Source of the DNA: an uncultured Blautia sp.
Lineage (GTDB): Bacteria > Bacillota > Clostridia > Lachnospirales > Lachnospiraceae
Assembly (NCBI RefSeq): GCF_934371575.1
Contig: NZ_CAKRNY010000052.1
Span: 1-24,244 of the forward strand
Length of the DNA stretch: 24,244 nt
Reading direction: 5' to 3'
Both the position numbers and the translations under genes were made by a program. The stretch's first letter is position 1. Every line of letters starts with the position of its first letter. This document shows, piece by piece, positions 15,252 to 22,262 of this stretch. Under the pieces are notes generated by a model, which worked only from the letters and a program-made list of their open reading frames with translations, was not told the origin of the DNA and made no database searches.

Positions 15252-16244
15252 ATGAGCACCCCTAAGAAAATAGCGGGAACATTTACGATCCCTGTACTGA
15301 CCTTACTTATTTTGGAAGTGATCTGTCTGTCACATGGAGAAAACATCATAACAAATCAGAAGGGCTTTGATAATTTTGTGGTCTATACTGCAATTGTCAT
15401 GATTACAACAATTGCCCTGTCCATTAACCTGAACAGCGGAAGATTTGATTTTTCACTTGGAGCCATGGCTTCTCTGTCTGCTGTAGTGGGAGCGAAGATA
15501 AGCTATGCAGTATTAGGCGGCGGCTCAGGAAGTGCAGCACTTATGCTGGTAACCACTATTGCGGCCGGCGCTGTGCTGGGAATGGTATCTGGTCTTATTT
15601 ATGTGACTCTCAGGATTCCGCCCATCATAACATCTTTGGGTGTAACCCTGATCTATGAAGGTGTTTTGTACACCATTACAAGCGGAAAATATGTAATGAC
15701 AGAGGTGCAGAATTCTTCCATGTCAGGCTTTGTAGGAACCTGGATTTATGCGGCGATTATTATTGCTGTGGTACTGGTCCTTTCCATTCTTCTGTTTGAT
15801 TATACAAGGTTTGGTTATGACTATAATGCATTGAAAAATGGGCAGAGGGTAGCAGTAAATACAGGAATCAAAGAGATTCCAAATGCCATTGGCTGTTATG
15901 TGATCTGCGGTGCGCTGATGGGAATTGTTGGATTTTTGAATGCGGCAAGAAGTACGACCATCAATGGAGGCCAGCTGAACTTTGGCTCTATTTCCATTAT
16001 GTTTACAGCATTTTTGCCAATGTTTATTGGTTCTTACATAAGCAGGTATAGCAATGAGAAACTTGGATTTTTGCTGGCTGCGGTTTGCATGTCTTTGCTG
16101 AATTCCACATTTGCAGTTCTCTCAAATGTGGTGACCGCTTCCATGCAGTCTATTATCAATGCAGTATTGCTGATGGCATTCCTGATTTATCTGAATAATG
16201 AAAAATTACTGGTAAGAATTTTCACGGGAAAAATCAGACAATAA
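15252..16244 (+). CDS. Sugar ABC transporter permease (RbsC type), second subunit
   Basis: A 330-aa BPD_transp_2 membrane protein with about 8-10 hydrophobic segments. It has the loop INLNSGRFDFSLGAMASLSA, which matches the equivalent loop of the first permease, but it is clearly divergent in sequence, supporting a heterodimeric channel. The late ATPase-contact region is GSISIMFTAFLPMFIGSYIS. TGGAGG lies about 10 nt before the ATG. It is separated from the binding-protein gene by 137 nt that contain a stable hairpin. A terminator-like hairpin follows the stop. Confidence 0.9.
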   Translation: MSTPKKIAGTFTIPVLTLLILEVICLSHGENIITNQKGFDNFVVYTAIVMITTIALSINLNSGRFDFSLGAMASLSAVVGAKISYAVLGGGSGSAALMLVTTIAAGAVLGMVSGLIYVTLRIPPIITSLGVTLIYEGVLYTITSGKYVMTEVQNSSMSGFVGTWIYAAIIIAVVLVLSILLFDYTRFGYDYNALKNGQRVAVNTGIKEIPNAIGCYVICGALMGIVGFLNAARSTTINGGQLNFGSISIMFTAFLPMFIGSYISRYSNEKLGFLLAAVCMSLLNSTFAVLSNVVTASMQSIINAVLLMAFLIYLNNEKLLVRIFTGKIRQ

Positions 16245-16255
16245 CTAAGATTGCA

Positions 16256-16294
16256 GCGGCCCTGCCGGAAAACTCCGTGGGGTCGCATTTTTAT
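16256..16294 (+). terminator. Terminator-like hairpin inside the sugar operon
   Basis: GCGGCCC (16256-16262) pairs with GGGTCGC (16280-16286), one G-T pair. An inner CGGA/TCCG stem lies inside, and ATTTTTAT follows. It sits between the transporter genes and the enzyme genes. No good promoter was found between it and the GH78-like gene at 16333, so it is probably a partial terminator that lowers enzyme expression relative to the importer. Confidence 0.6.
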
Positions 16295-16332
16295 AACAAT
16301 TTTGACAAAATTCTATGTGACAAGAGGTTTTT

Positions 16333-17892
16333 ATGGCTGAAATGAAAAATCAGAAATTGTTGAATAAAGCATTAAATCTGCTTCCGGATCTGGTTGAGAC
16401 AAAAGTAGATGCAGTGCAGACAGTAGAACTTTATAAAAATGATAACAGTATTGTCATTGAGCAGGCAGTTGATTACAGAAAGAGAGTTTTGAAAAAGGGA
16501 AACCGGGTATGCCTGGATTTTGGAAATCATCAGGTTGGGTATCTGACTTTAAATCTGAATTACAGGGGGAGTCATCCAGACGCGCCTGTGTGGCTGAAGA
16601 TTCACTTTGCAGAAAATGCGACGGAGCTTTTTGAAGATGGAAAAAGCTATCAGGGCTGGATCTGTTCTTCGTGGATCGAAGAGGAGCAGCTCCATGTGGA
16701 TGTGGTTCCTTCCCAGCTGCGCCTGCCAAGGAGATATGCGTTCAGGTATGTGATGATCGAGGTTCTGGATATTAGTTCCAAGTTTGATCTTGTTGTGGAA
16801 GATGCTTTTTGTACCGCTGTTTCTTCTGCGAAAGACCAGGAGCTTTCCGCTTTTAAGGCGCAGAATCATAAGCTGGCAAAAATGGATCAGATCGCATGCA
16901 GAACCCTTCACAATTGTATGCAGCAGGTGTTTGAGGACGGTCCGAAGAGAGACCGCAGACTGTGGATGGGAGATCTTCGTATCCAGGCACTGACCAATTA
17001 TGAAACTTATAACAATAATGATATGGTGAAAGCCTGCCTGTATCTGTTTGCAGCACTTCCTTTGGAAAAAGGAAGGATGGGGGCGTGCCTGTTTCTTTCT
17101 CCGGAACCGGAAGTGGATGATACCCAGATGTTTGATTATTCCCTGTTTTTCATAAACACACTTTGGGACTATTACGAAGCTACAAAGGATAAGGAAACTT
17201 TGCAGGAGTTATGGCCTGTAGCATTAAGACAGATCGAACTGGCAGAAGAGCAGCTGGATGAGGAAATGCTGGTAAGAGATTCAGATGTGCTGGGCTGGTG
17301 CTTTGTGGATTGGAATCTGGATCTGAATAAACAGGCGTCTGCCCAGGGAATTTTTCTTTATGCGCTTAGTGCAGCTATCCGAATTGCCCAGGTGCTAGGA
17401 GATGTTATGGCTGAGGAAAAACTGGCGGAGCTTTACTGTGAGTGCAGAAATGCGGCGAATTTATATCTCTGGGATGGAGAAAAACAGTGCTACATCAGTG
17501 GAAAAGAAAGACAGGTTTCAGTTGCTTCCCAGGTGTGGATGATTTTGGGAGAGGCGATTGAAGACCAGGCAGCAGTAAATCTTCTGCGCAGTGTGGAGAC
17601 CATTTCGGAAGCTGAAAAAATGGTGACGCCATACATGTATCACAATTATATTGCGGCGCTGCTTCTTGTGGGGGAGAAAAACATGGCTCTGCAGAAAATG
17701 GAAGCATACTGGGGCGGCATGACCGATCTGGGAGCGGATACATTCTGGGAATTATATAATCCGGAAAACCCTTCAGAATCACCATATGGCGGCACCATCG
17801 TGAACAGCTACTGCCATGCCTGGAGCTGTGGCCCGGCGTATTTTCTTAGAAAGTATTTTACAGCAGACGGCTCATTGAAAGGGGAAAAATAA
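16333..17892 (+). CDS. GH78-like glycoside hydrolase (alpha-L-rhamnosidase-like)
   Basis: A 519-aa protein. An N-terminal beta-rich part (about 1-170) is followed by an (alpha/alpha)6-type catalytic part. The key motif EDGPKRDRRLWMGD (201-214) corresponds to the GH78 acid motif usually written DCPxREx(K/R)xGWxGD; acidic residues D202, D207 and D214 sit at the expected spacing, and E473 (TFWELY) is a possible late catalytic Glu. Known GH78 enzymes are often 700-1000 aa, so this is a short form without extra domains. There is no signal peptide, so it acts in the cytoplasm. An AAGAGG site lies before the ATG. Its stop overlaps the GH3 start by one base (TAATG), indicating translational coupling. 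Rhamnose specificity is not proven. Confidence 0.62.
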   Translation: MAEMKNQKLLNKALNLLPDLVETKVDAVQTVELYKNDNSIVIEQAVDYRKRVLKKGNRVCLDFGNHQVGYLTLNLNYRGSHPDAPVWLKIHFAENATELFEDGKSYQGWICSSWIEEEQLHVDVVPSQLRLPRRYAFRYVMIEVLDISSKFDLVVEDAFCTAVSSAKDQELSAFKAQNHKLAKMDQIACRTLHNCMQQVFEDGPKRDRRLWMGDLRIQALTNYETYNNNDMVKACLYLFAALPLEKGRMGACLFLSPEPEVDDTQMFDYSLFFINTLWDYYEATKDKETLQELWPVALRQIELAEEQLDEEMLVRDSDVLGWCFVDWNLDLNKQASAQGIFLYALSAAIRIAQVLGDVMAEEKLAELYCECRNAANLYLWDGEKQCYISGKERQVSVASQVWMILGEAIEDQAAVNLLRSVETISEAEKMVTPYMYHNYIAALLLVGEKNMALQKMEAYWGGMTDLGADTFWELYNPENPSESPYGGTIVNSYCHAWSCGPAYFLRKYFTADGSLKGEK

Positions 17893-19649
17893 TGACAGAG
17901 ATCGATATGAAAGGAAATCCTTTTTTTCTGGATGAAGAAGGAGAAAATTGGGTTCTGGATACCTGGAAAAATATGAGTCTGGAGCAGAAATGCGGACAGG
18001 TATTTTGCCCCATGGGGTTCAGCGGAGAGGAAGAAACGCTGAAGCATTTTACCCAGGATATTCAGGTGGGTGGTCTGATGTATCGTGCAGACAGCGCGGA
18101 AAATATCCAGGATATTTATAGAAAGCTGCAGGCGTTTTCCAATATTCCGCTGCTACTTGCGGCTAATACGGAAGCAGGCGGAGACGGACTTGCCTATGAG
18201 GGAACTTCCTTCGGAAAACCTATGGCAGTGGCGGCTACAGATGATCCGGAAAATGGATACCGAATGGGATATACCGCCTGCAAAGAGGGTGCAGCTTTGG
18301 GGCTGAACTGGTCTTTTGCGCCTATTGTGGATATTAATTATGATTTTCACAATCCCATTACCAATGTAAGAACTTTTGGAAGTGATCCAAAGAAGGTGCT
18401 GGATTTTGCCCTGGAATATATGAAGGGAGCAGATGAATGCGGTGTGGCTGTTGCTATCAAACATTTTCCAGGAGATGGGGTGGATGAAAGAGATCAGCAT
18501 ATTCTTACAAGTGTTAATTCTTTTTCTACAGAAAAATGGGATGAAACCTATGGATATGTTTATGGGAATCTGATAAAGAAAGGTGCGAAGACCGTGATGG
18601 TAGGGCATATTGCCCAGCCTGCTTATGTGAAGGCGCTCAATCCCCAGGCAACCAGGGAAGAGATGCTGCGTCCGGCTTCTTTATCCAAGGAGCTTCTTAC
18701 TGGGCTTCTCAGAGGAAAGCTGGGATTTAACGGGCTGATCAGCACAGACGCAACACCTATGGTTGGGTTTACCGCAGCTATGAAGCGCAGCGAGGCGATT
18801 GTTCAGGCAATCAATGCAGGCTGTGACATGATTTTGTTCAACAAAAGTCTGGAAGAGGATTTTGGATATCTTCTGGCTGGTGCGAAAACTGGAAATTTGA
18901 GCATGGATAGACTGGATGAGGCAGTTCTCAGAATTCTGGCCACAAAAGCGTCACTGGGGCTTCATAAGAAGAAAGCGGAGAGCACTCTGGTTCCAGGAAA
19001 AGAGGCGTTGGAAATTGTGGGCTGTGAAAAGCACAAAAGCTGGGCGAAAAAGGTGGCAGACCAGGCAATAACTCTGGTAAGGGATGAGCAGGAACTGCTT
19101 CCAATTTCCCCTAAGAAATACAAGCGGGTTTATCTGAATGTAATCCAGAAAGATCTGGATCCAGAGAATGCTTTTGTGCAGTCATGGAAAGAAAAGTTTG
19201 AGCAGGAAGGCTTCCAGGTGACGGTCCGTGACCGCCGGGTATCTATCTCTGTGGAAGATTTCGTGAATCCGGCAGGTATGACACCGGAAAAAGGAAAACT
19301 GATGCACGAAATGTACCGAAGTGTGGAGGAGATGAAGCAGGACTACGACTTGTATGTTTATATCTGTAACATGGAAAATGCTTCCAATAATACCACTCTT
19401 CGCTTGAATTGGAATGTGTGCTTCGGGCTTGGAGATGATGCACCCTGGTTTGCTTCGGAGATTCCGGCGTTGATGATTTCTACCGCTTATCCATTCCATC
19501 TGTTTGATGCACCGATGGTGAAAACTTACATTAATACATACAGTGGGAACCCAGAATTTATTCAGGCAGCAATGGATAAGATTATGGGACGCTCAGAATT
19601 TACAGGGGTAAGTCCGGCGGATCCTTTGTGTGGGAAAAATTATATTTAA
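17892..19649 (+). CDS. GH3 family glycosidase or phosphorylase (NagZ-type His-Asp dyad)
   Basis: A 585-aa two-domain GH3 enzyme. The barrel domain (about 20-350) has KHFPGDGVDERDQH (190-203), whose spacing matches the NagZ signature, with D201 and H203 as the His-Asp acid/base dyad. The nucleophile is D286 in LISTDATPM. A C-terminal alpha/beta domain follows (about 380-585). No signal peptide is present, so it acts in the cytoplasm. GH3 enzymes with this dyad hydrolyse beta-N-acetylglucosaminides, and at least one (Cellulomonas fimi Nag3) is a retaining phosphorylase. It overlaps the GH78-like gene by one base and precedes beta-phosphoglucomutase by 50 nt, which favours a product that feeds that enzyme. 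Whether it hydrolyses or phosphorolyses cannot be read from sequence. Confidence 0.85.
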   Translation: MTEIDMKGNPFFLDEEGENWVLDTWKNMSLEQKCGQVFCPMGFSGEEETLKHFTQDIQVGGLMYRADSAENIQDIYRKLQAFSNIPLLLAANTEAGGDGLAYEGTSFGKPMAVAATDDPENGYRMGYTACKEGAALGLNWSFAPIVDINYDFHNPITNVRTFGSDPKKVLDFALEYMKGADECGVAVAIKHFPGDGVDERDQHILTSVNSFSTEKWDETYGYVYGNLIKKGAKTVMVGHIAQPAYVKALNPQATREEMLRPASLSKELLTGLLRGKLGFNGLISTDATPMVGFTAAMKRSEAIVQAINAGCDMILFNKSLEEDFGYLLAGAKTGNLSMDRLDEAVLRILATKASLGLHKKKAESTLVPGKEALEIVGCEKHKSWAKKVADQAITLVRDEQELLPISPKKYKRVYLNVIQKDLDPENAFVQSWKEKFEQEGFQVTVRDRRVSISVEDFVNPAGMTPEKGKLMHEMYRSVEEMKQDYDLYVYICNMENASNNTTLRLNWNVCFGLGDDAPWFASEIPALMISTAYPFHLFDAPMVKTYINTYSGNPEFIQAAMDKIMGRSEFTGVSPADPLCGKNYI

Positions 19650-19699
19650 GATGATTGCTGGCAGGTTTATTTGCAGTTGTTGACGGAATGGAGAAATAT

Positions 19700-20335
19700 A
19701 TGAAAGCTTTTATATTTGATTTAGATGGTGTTATCGTTTTCACTGACAAATTTCACTATCAGGCGTGGAAAAAGATGGCGGATGAAATGGGAATTTATTT
19801 TGATGAGACCATAAATAACCGTCTTCGCGGTGTGAGCAGATCGGAGAGTCTGGAAATTATTCTGGAGAGATATGAAGGAACGGCTCTTTCCAAGGAGAAA
19901 AAAGCAGAACTGATGGAGAGTAAGAACAATACTTACAGAGAGCTTCTGGCATCCATGACACCGGCTGATGTGACGGAAGATGTAAGAAGAACTCTTGCGG
20001 AATTACATAACAGGGGGTATAAGCTGGCACTTGGCTCTTCCAGTAAGAACGCAAAATTTATCCTGGAAAAGGTTCAACTGTTGGATGCATTTGATGCGAT
20101 CTCCGATGGAACGAATATTACCAAGTCCAAACCGGATCCGGAAGTATTTTTGAGAGCAGCAGAGTTCCTTGGAGAAAAGCCTGAGGATTGTTATGTGGTG
20201 GAAGATGCTTATGCTGGAATTGACGCAGCGAAGAGCGCGGGAATGCAGGCTGTGGGAATTGGGATTGCAGCTGGATATGCGGCTGCTGATGTGAAGATTC
20301 AGAGTTTTGGAGAGCTCCTGACACTAGGAGACTGA
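19700..20335 (+). CDS. pgmB: Beta-phosphoglucomutase (HAD superfamily)
   Basis: A 211-aa HAD phosphomutase that converts beta-glucose-1-phosphate to glucose-6-phosphate. Motif I is DLDGVIVFTD with nucleophile D7 and acid/base D9. The beta-PGM cap signature GVSRSESLEIIL is at 44-55, motif II is the SSSK region, motif III is K144 (KPDPEVF) and motif IV is E168-D169 (VVEDAYAG). ATG at 19700 has GGAG 7 nt upstream; earlier in-frame starts (ATG 19688, TTG 19655) add a non-conserved extension. Beta-PGM normally works with a phosphorylase that releases beta-glucose-1-phosphate. No GH65- or GH94-type phosphorylase is present here, which points to the GH3 enzyme. It is the last gene before a terminator hairpin. 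Confidence 0.92.
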   Translation: MKAFIFDLDGVIVFTDKFHYQAWKKMADEMGIYFDETINNRLRGVSRSESLEIILERYEGTALSKEKKAELMESKNNTYRELLASMTPADVTEDVRRTLAELHNRGYKLALGSSSKNAKFILEKVQLLDAFDAISDGTNITKSKPDPEVFLRAAEFLGEKPEDCYVVEDAYAGIDAAKSAGMQAVGIGIAAGYAAADVKIQSFGELLTLGD

Positions 20336-20345
20336 AAATGAATGA

Positions 20346-20420
20346 GAAAACCTCCATTTTTGGAAATGCTAATGTTTCCAGAATTGGAGGTTTCTTGCTA
20401 AACTGCGTTTCCCAGTTTTT
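20346..20420 (+). terminator. Tandem terminator hairpins after beta-phosphoglucomutase
   Basis: The first hairpin pairs GAAAACCTCC...TGGAAA (20346-20366) with TTTCCA...GGAGGTTTC (20374-20394), long and nearly perfect around an 8-nt loop. The second pairs AAACTG (20400-20405) with CAGTTT (20413-20418) and is followed by TT. Together they form a plausible bidirectional end to the sugar operon. Confidence 0.65.
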
Positions 20421-20429
20421 GAAAAATAG

Positions 20430-21165
20430 GGAAGAAGCATAAGTTTTATAAAGTCCCGTAAGAGATACAGTTTCCGTTTTGAACTTGTTTTCCAGTCGGA
20501 AGTCTCAAAATCGATCCAGCGCGGTAGCTTTCCCACCCGGAAAGCAGCCCAGCTTGCCAGAGATAAGGCACTCATTCAGATCTGCCGGAAGCAGTTTGTC
20601 CCATATTCCTATACCGTAAAAGAATTTTATGATTACTGGCTTTGGTATTATATGTGGGACGAAAAAGCTATTTCTTATAATACTTACATGACATACCGGA
20701 ACATCATATTAAATTACATCGATCCTGCACTCGGCACCATTTCTCTGCCTTCCCTGAAACGGAAAGATCTCTTACAGGTTTTCCTTAGGATTCCGTCTCC
20801 CACTGTACGAAAGCATGCCTGTGCCATTGCAAGCAGTTCCATGCAGGTCACCAGGGACAAAACTATATTTCCTACAACATTGCCATGAAAATCACCGCCG
20901 AAGTAAACCGGCAGAAGAGCAGCAGCTTATGGACACATACTCTGCTAGGAAACGGACTGTAAAAGTATATTCTGCTGCCCAATTAAACTGTCTCCAAAAC
21001 ATATGCCGACAGGAAGAACCATCCCTTTACCTGCCCATACTGCTGGCAACAGCAACTGGGCTCCGGATTTCAGAACTCCGAGCCTTAAAATATGAGAATA
21101 TTGACTTTCTGAATAAATACGCATCTATCGAAACCCAGCTTGGACGCACAAAAATTTCCTTTTGT
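20430..21165 (+). pseudogene. Tyrosine recombinase (integrase), frameshifted and truncated
   Basis: Three frames must be joined. Frame one from 20430 has an arm-binding N-terminus (KRYSFRFELVFQSEV, SFPTRKAAQLARDKALIQ) and a SAM-like core-binding domain (KEFYDYWLWYYMWDEKAISY, TYRNIILNYIDPALGTISL). Near 20830 homology shifts frame (HQGQNYISYNIAMK). It shifts again near 20910 to QLNCLQNICRQEEPSLYLPI and ATATGLRISELRALKYENIDF, which holds the first catalytic Arg. The rest of the catalytic domain, with the HxxR and Tyr, is missing after about 21165. It is the relic of a phage or conjugative-transposon integrase. No att repeats could be identified by eye. Confidence 0.8.
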
Positions 21166-21267
21166 TTATTCTTTCTGAACAAATATTATGATATTATGGA
21201 AAAAGGAAGAGAACAACTATAAAGAAAAATTTAAGAAATTCAGGCGAAAAAAATCAAAATAATAATA

Positions 21268-21303
21268 ATTCAAATTGAATTTCCTGCATATTATGGATGT
21301 AAT
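21268..21303 (+). promoter_or_regulatory. Promoter with palindrome upstream of the AAA fragment
   Basis: TTGAAT (21275-21280) and TGTAAT (21298-21303) are 17 nt apart. The -35 is half of a perfect 13-bp palindrome, ATTCAA-A-TTGAAT (21268-21280), that could be an operator. The CGGAGGTG ribosome binding site and ATG 21324 follow. Confidence 0.45.
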
Positions 21304-21323
21304 AATATCGGAGGTGCAAAAAT

Positions 21324-21638
21324 ATGTTAGTAGAATTTCGATTTAAAAACTATAGATTTTTCAGGGATGAAGCCGTTCTTTCTATGGAGGCAGTTGGACT
21401 TGCATCGTTTAAAAGCTGTCTGATCGAACAAAATAATATGAAGTTATTACCCGGTGTAGCTATTTATGGAAAAAATGGCGGTGGTAAGAGTAACGTAATC
21501 CGGGCATTTTGGTTAGCTGTTCAGTTTATTCGAAATGCACAGAGAATACAGCATGAAAAAGCTACAGTTCCCGTAGTACCTTTTGCACTCAATGATTATT
21601 CTGCGAATGAACCAACAGAGTTTGATTTTCCTAGATGA
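21324..21638 (+). pseudogene. Truncated AAA-family ATPase (defence-type, N-terminal fragment)
   Basis: A 104-codon frame with the start typical of AAA_15/AAA_21 ATPases (MLVEFRFKNYRFFRDEAVLS), then Walker A GKNGGGKSN (49-57) and an Arg-Gln-rich linker. It ends abruptly at TEFDFPR. Family members are usually about 400 aa or more, with Walker B in the missing part, so ATPase activity is not expected. Such ATPases are common in abortive-infection-like modules, often beside mobile elements; here an integrase relic lies 160 bp upstream. Its ribosome binding site and promoter are intact, so a peptide may still be made. Confidence 0.75.
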
Positions 21639-21675
21639 TACTACTTTATAAAGGCAATCCTTTCCGGCGAAACTC

Positions 21676-21704
21676 TTGACACGACTAATCACCCTCTTTA
21701 TAAT
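21676..21704 (+). promoter_or_regulatory. Perfect consensus sigma-A promoter
   Basis: TTGACA (21676-21681) and TATAAT (21699-21704) are both perfect and separated by exactly 17 nt. Transcription should start near 21711, 28-43 nt before the two possible starts of the MmcQ/YjbR gene. Confidence 0.85.
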
Positions 21705-21753
21705 GAACTTATATTTCGTTCGAGATTGATAATCGTAAATGGGGGAAAGTTTT

Positions 21754-22125
21754 TTGACAAAAGAAGCAATTTATAAGTACGTAAAAGAGCAGTACGGGAC
21801 AGAGCCAGAATATCTTTGGAAAAGAGATCCAAATTCTGCTGTACTCAGACACAGAAACAGGAAATGGTATGCTGTGTTTATGTGCGTAGAGGGAAAATAT
21901 CTCGAGTTACCAGAAAAAGGCAAAGTCGATATCATGAATGTGAAATGTGATCCCGAAATGGTTAGTCTGATCACACAGACTTATGGTCTTTTACCTGGAT
22001 ATCATATGAACAAAAAGCACTGGATCAGTGTTTTACTGGATGGTTCCGTGGGAGAAGCCAGGATACTTGACTTTCTGGATATGAGTTATGATCTGATTGA
22101 CAATGAAAAAATGAAGAAAAGGTAG
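21754..22125 (+). CDS. MmcQ/YjbR family (CyaY-like fold) protein
   Basis: A 123-aa protein of the MmcQ/YjbR family, small single-domain proteins thought to bind DNA but poorly characterised. Conserved features are an N-terminal helix ending YGTEPEYLW, the strand pair NSAVLRHRNRKWYAVFM, and the C-terminal HWISVLLDG...FLDMSYDLI. I choose TTG at 21754 (MTKEAIYKYVKEQYG) because GGGGGAAAG lies at the right distance before it and family members start here. ATG at 21739 would add MGESF and has no ribosome binding site. A perfect promoter drives it and a hairpin follows, so it is a single-gene unit. Confidence 0.85.
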   Translation: MTKEAIYKYVKEQYGTEPEYLWKRDPNSAVLRHRNRKWYAVFMCVEGKYLELPEKGKVDIMNVKCDPEMVSLITQTYGLLPGYHMNKKHWISVLLDGSVGEARILDFLDMSYDLIDNEKMKKR

Positions 22126-22161
22126 GCCGGGCAGAATAAATCTGATCTGGCCTCTCATTTT
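22124..22161 (+). terminator. Terminator-like hairpin after the MmcQ/YjbR gene
   Basis: AGGCC (22124-22128) pairs with GGCCT (22149-22153). An inner CAGA/TCTG stem lies inside and CTCATTTTG follows. The T-run is short, so termination is probably partial. Confidence 0.5.
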
Positions 22162-22187
22162 GTCTATATTTCCAATTATTCTGTTCA

Positions 22188-22215
22188 TAGACAAAAAGAA
22201 ACATGCTGGTATATA
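22188..22215 (+). promoter_or_regulatory. Possible extended -10 promoter for the GH20 gene
   Basis: TAGACA (22188-22193) and TATATA (22210-22215) are 16 nt apart, and TG at 22207-22208 gives an extended -10 (TGGTATATA). The start codon 22263 is about 40 nt downstream of the predicted transcription start. Confidence 0.4.
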
Positions 22216-22262
22216 CTAAAGCAGATTTACTAGAACGTAACGGCAAAAGGAGAAATAAGGCT

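Noticed and set aside
16302..16307. Perfect TTGACA upstream of the GH78-like gene
   Set aside because: A -10 box would fall at or inside the ribosome binding site just before the ATG at 16333, and none is visible there.
19655..19699. TTG or upstream ATG start extending beta-phosphoglucomutase by up to 15 residues
   Set aside because: The HAD fold begins at MKAFIFDLDG, and GGAG is correctly placed for ATG 19700.
20369..20575. Minus-strand frame of 68 codons over the integrase start
   Set aside because: The plus strand reads as an integrase N-terminus over the same bases, and the minus frame has no family match.
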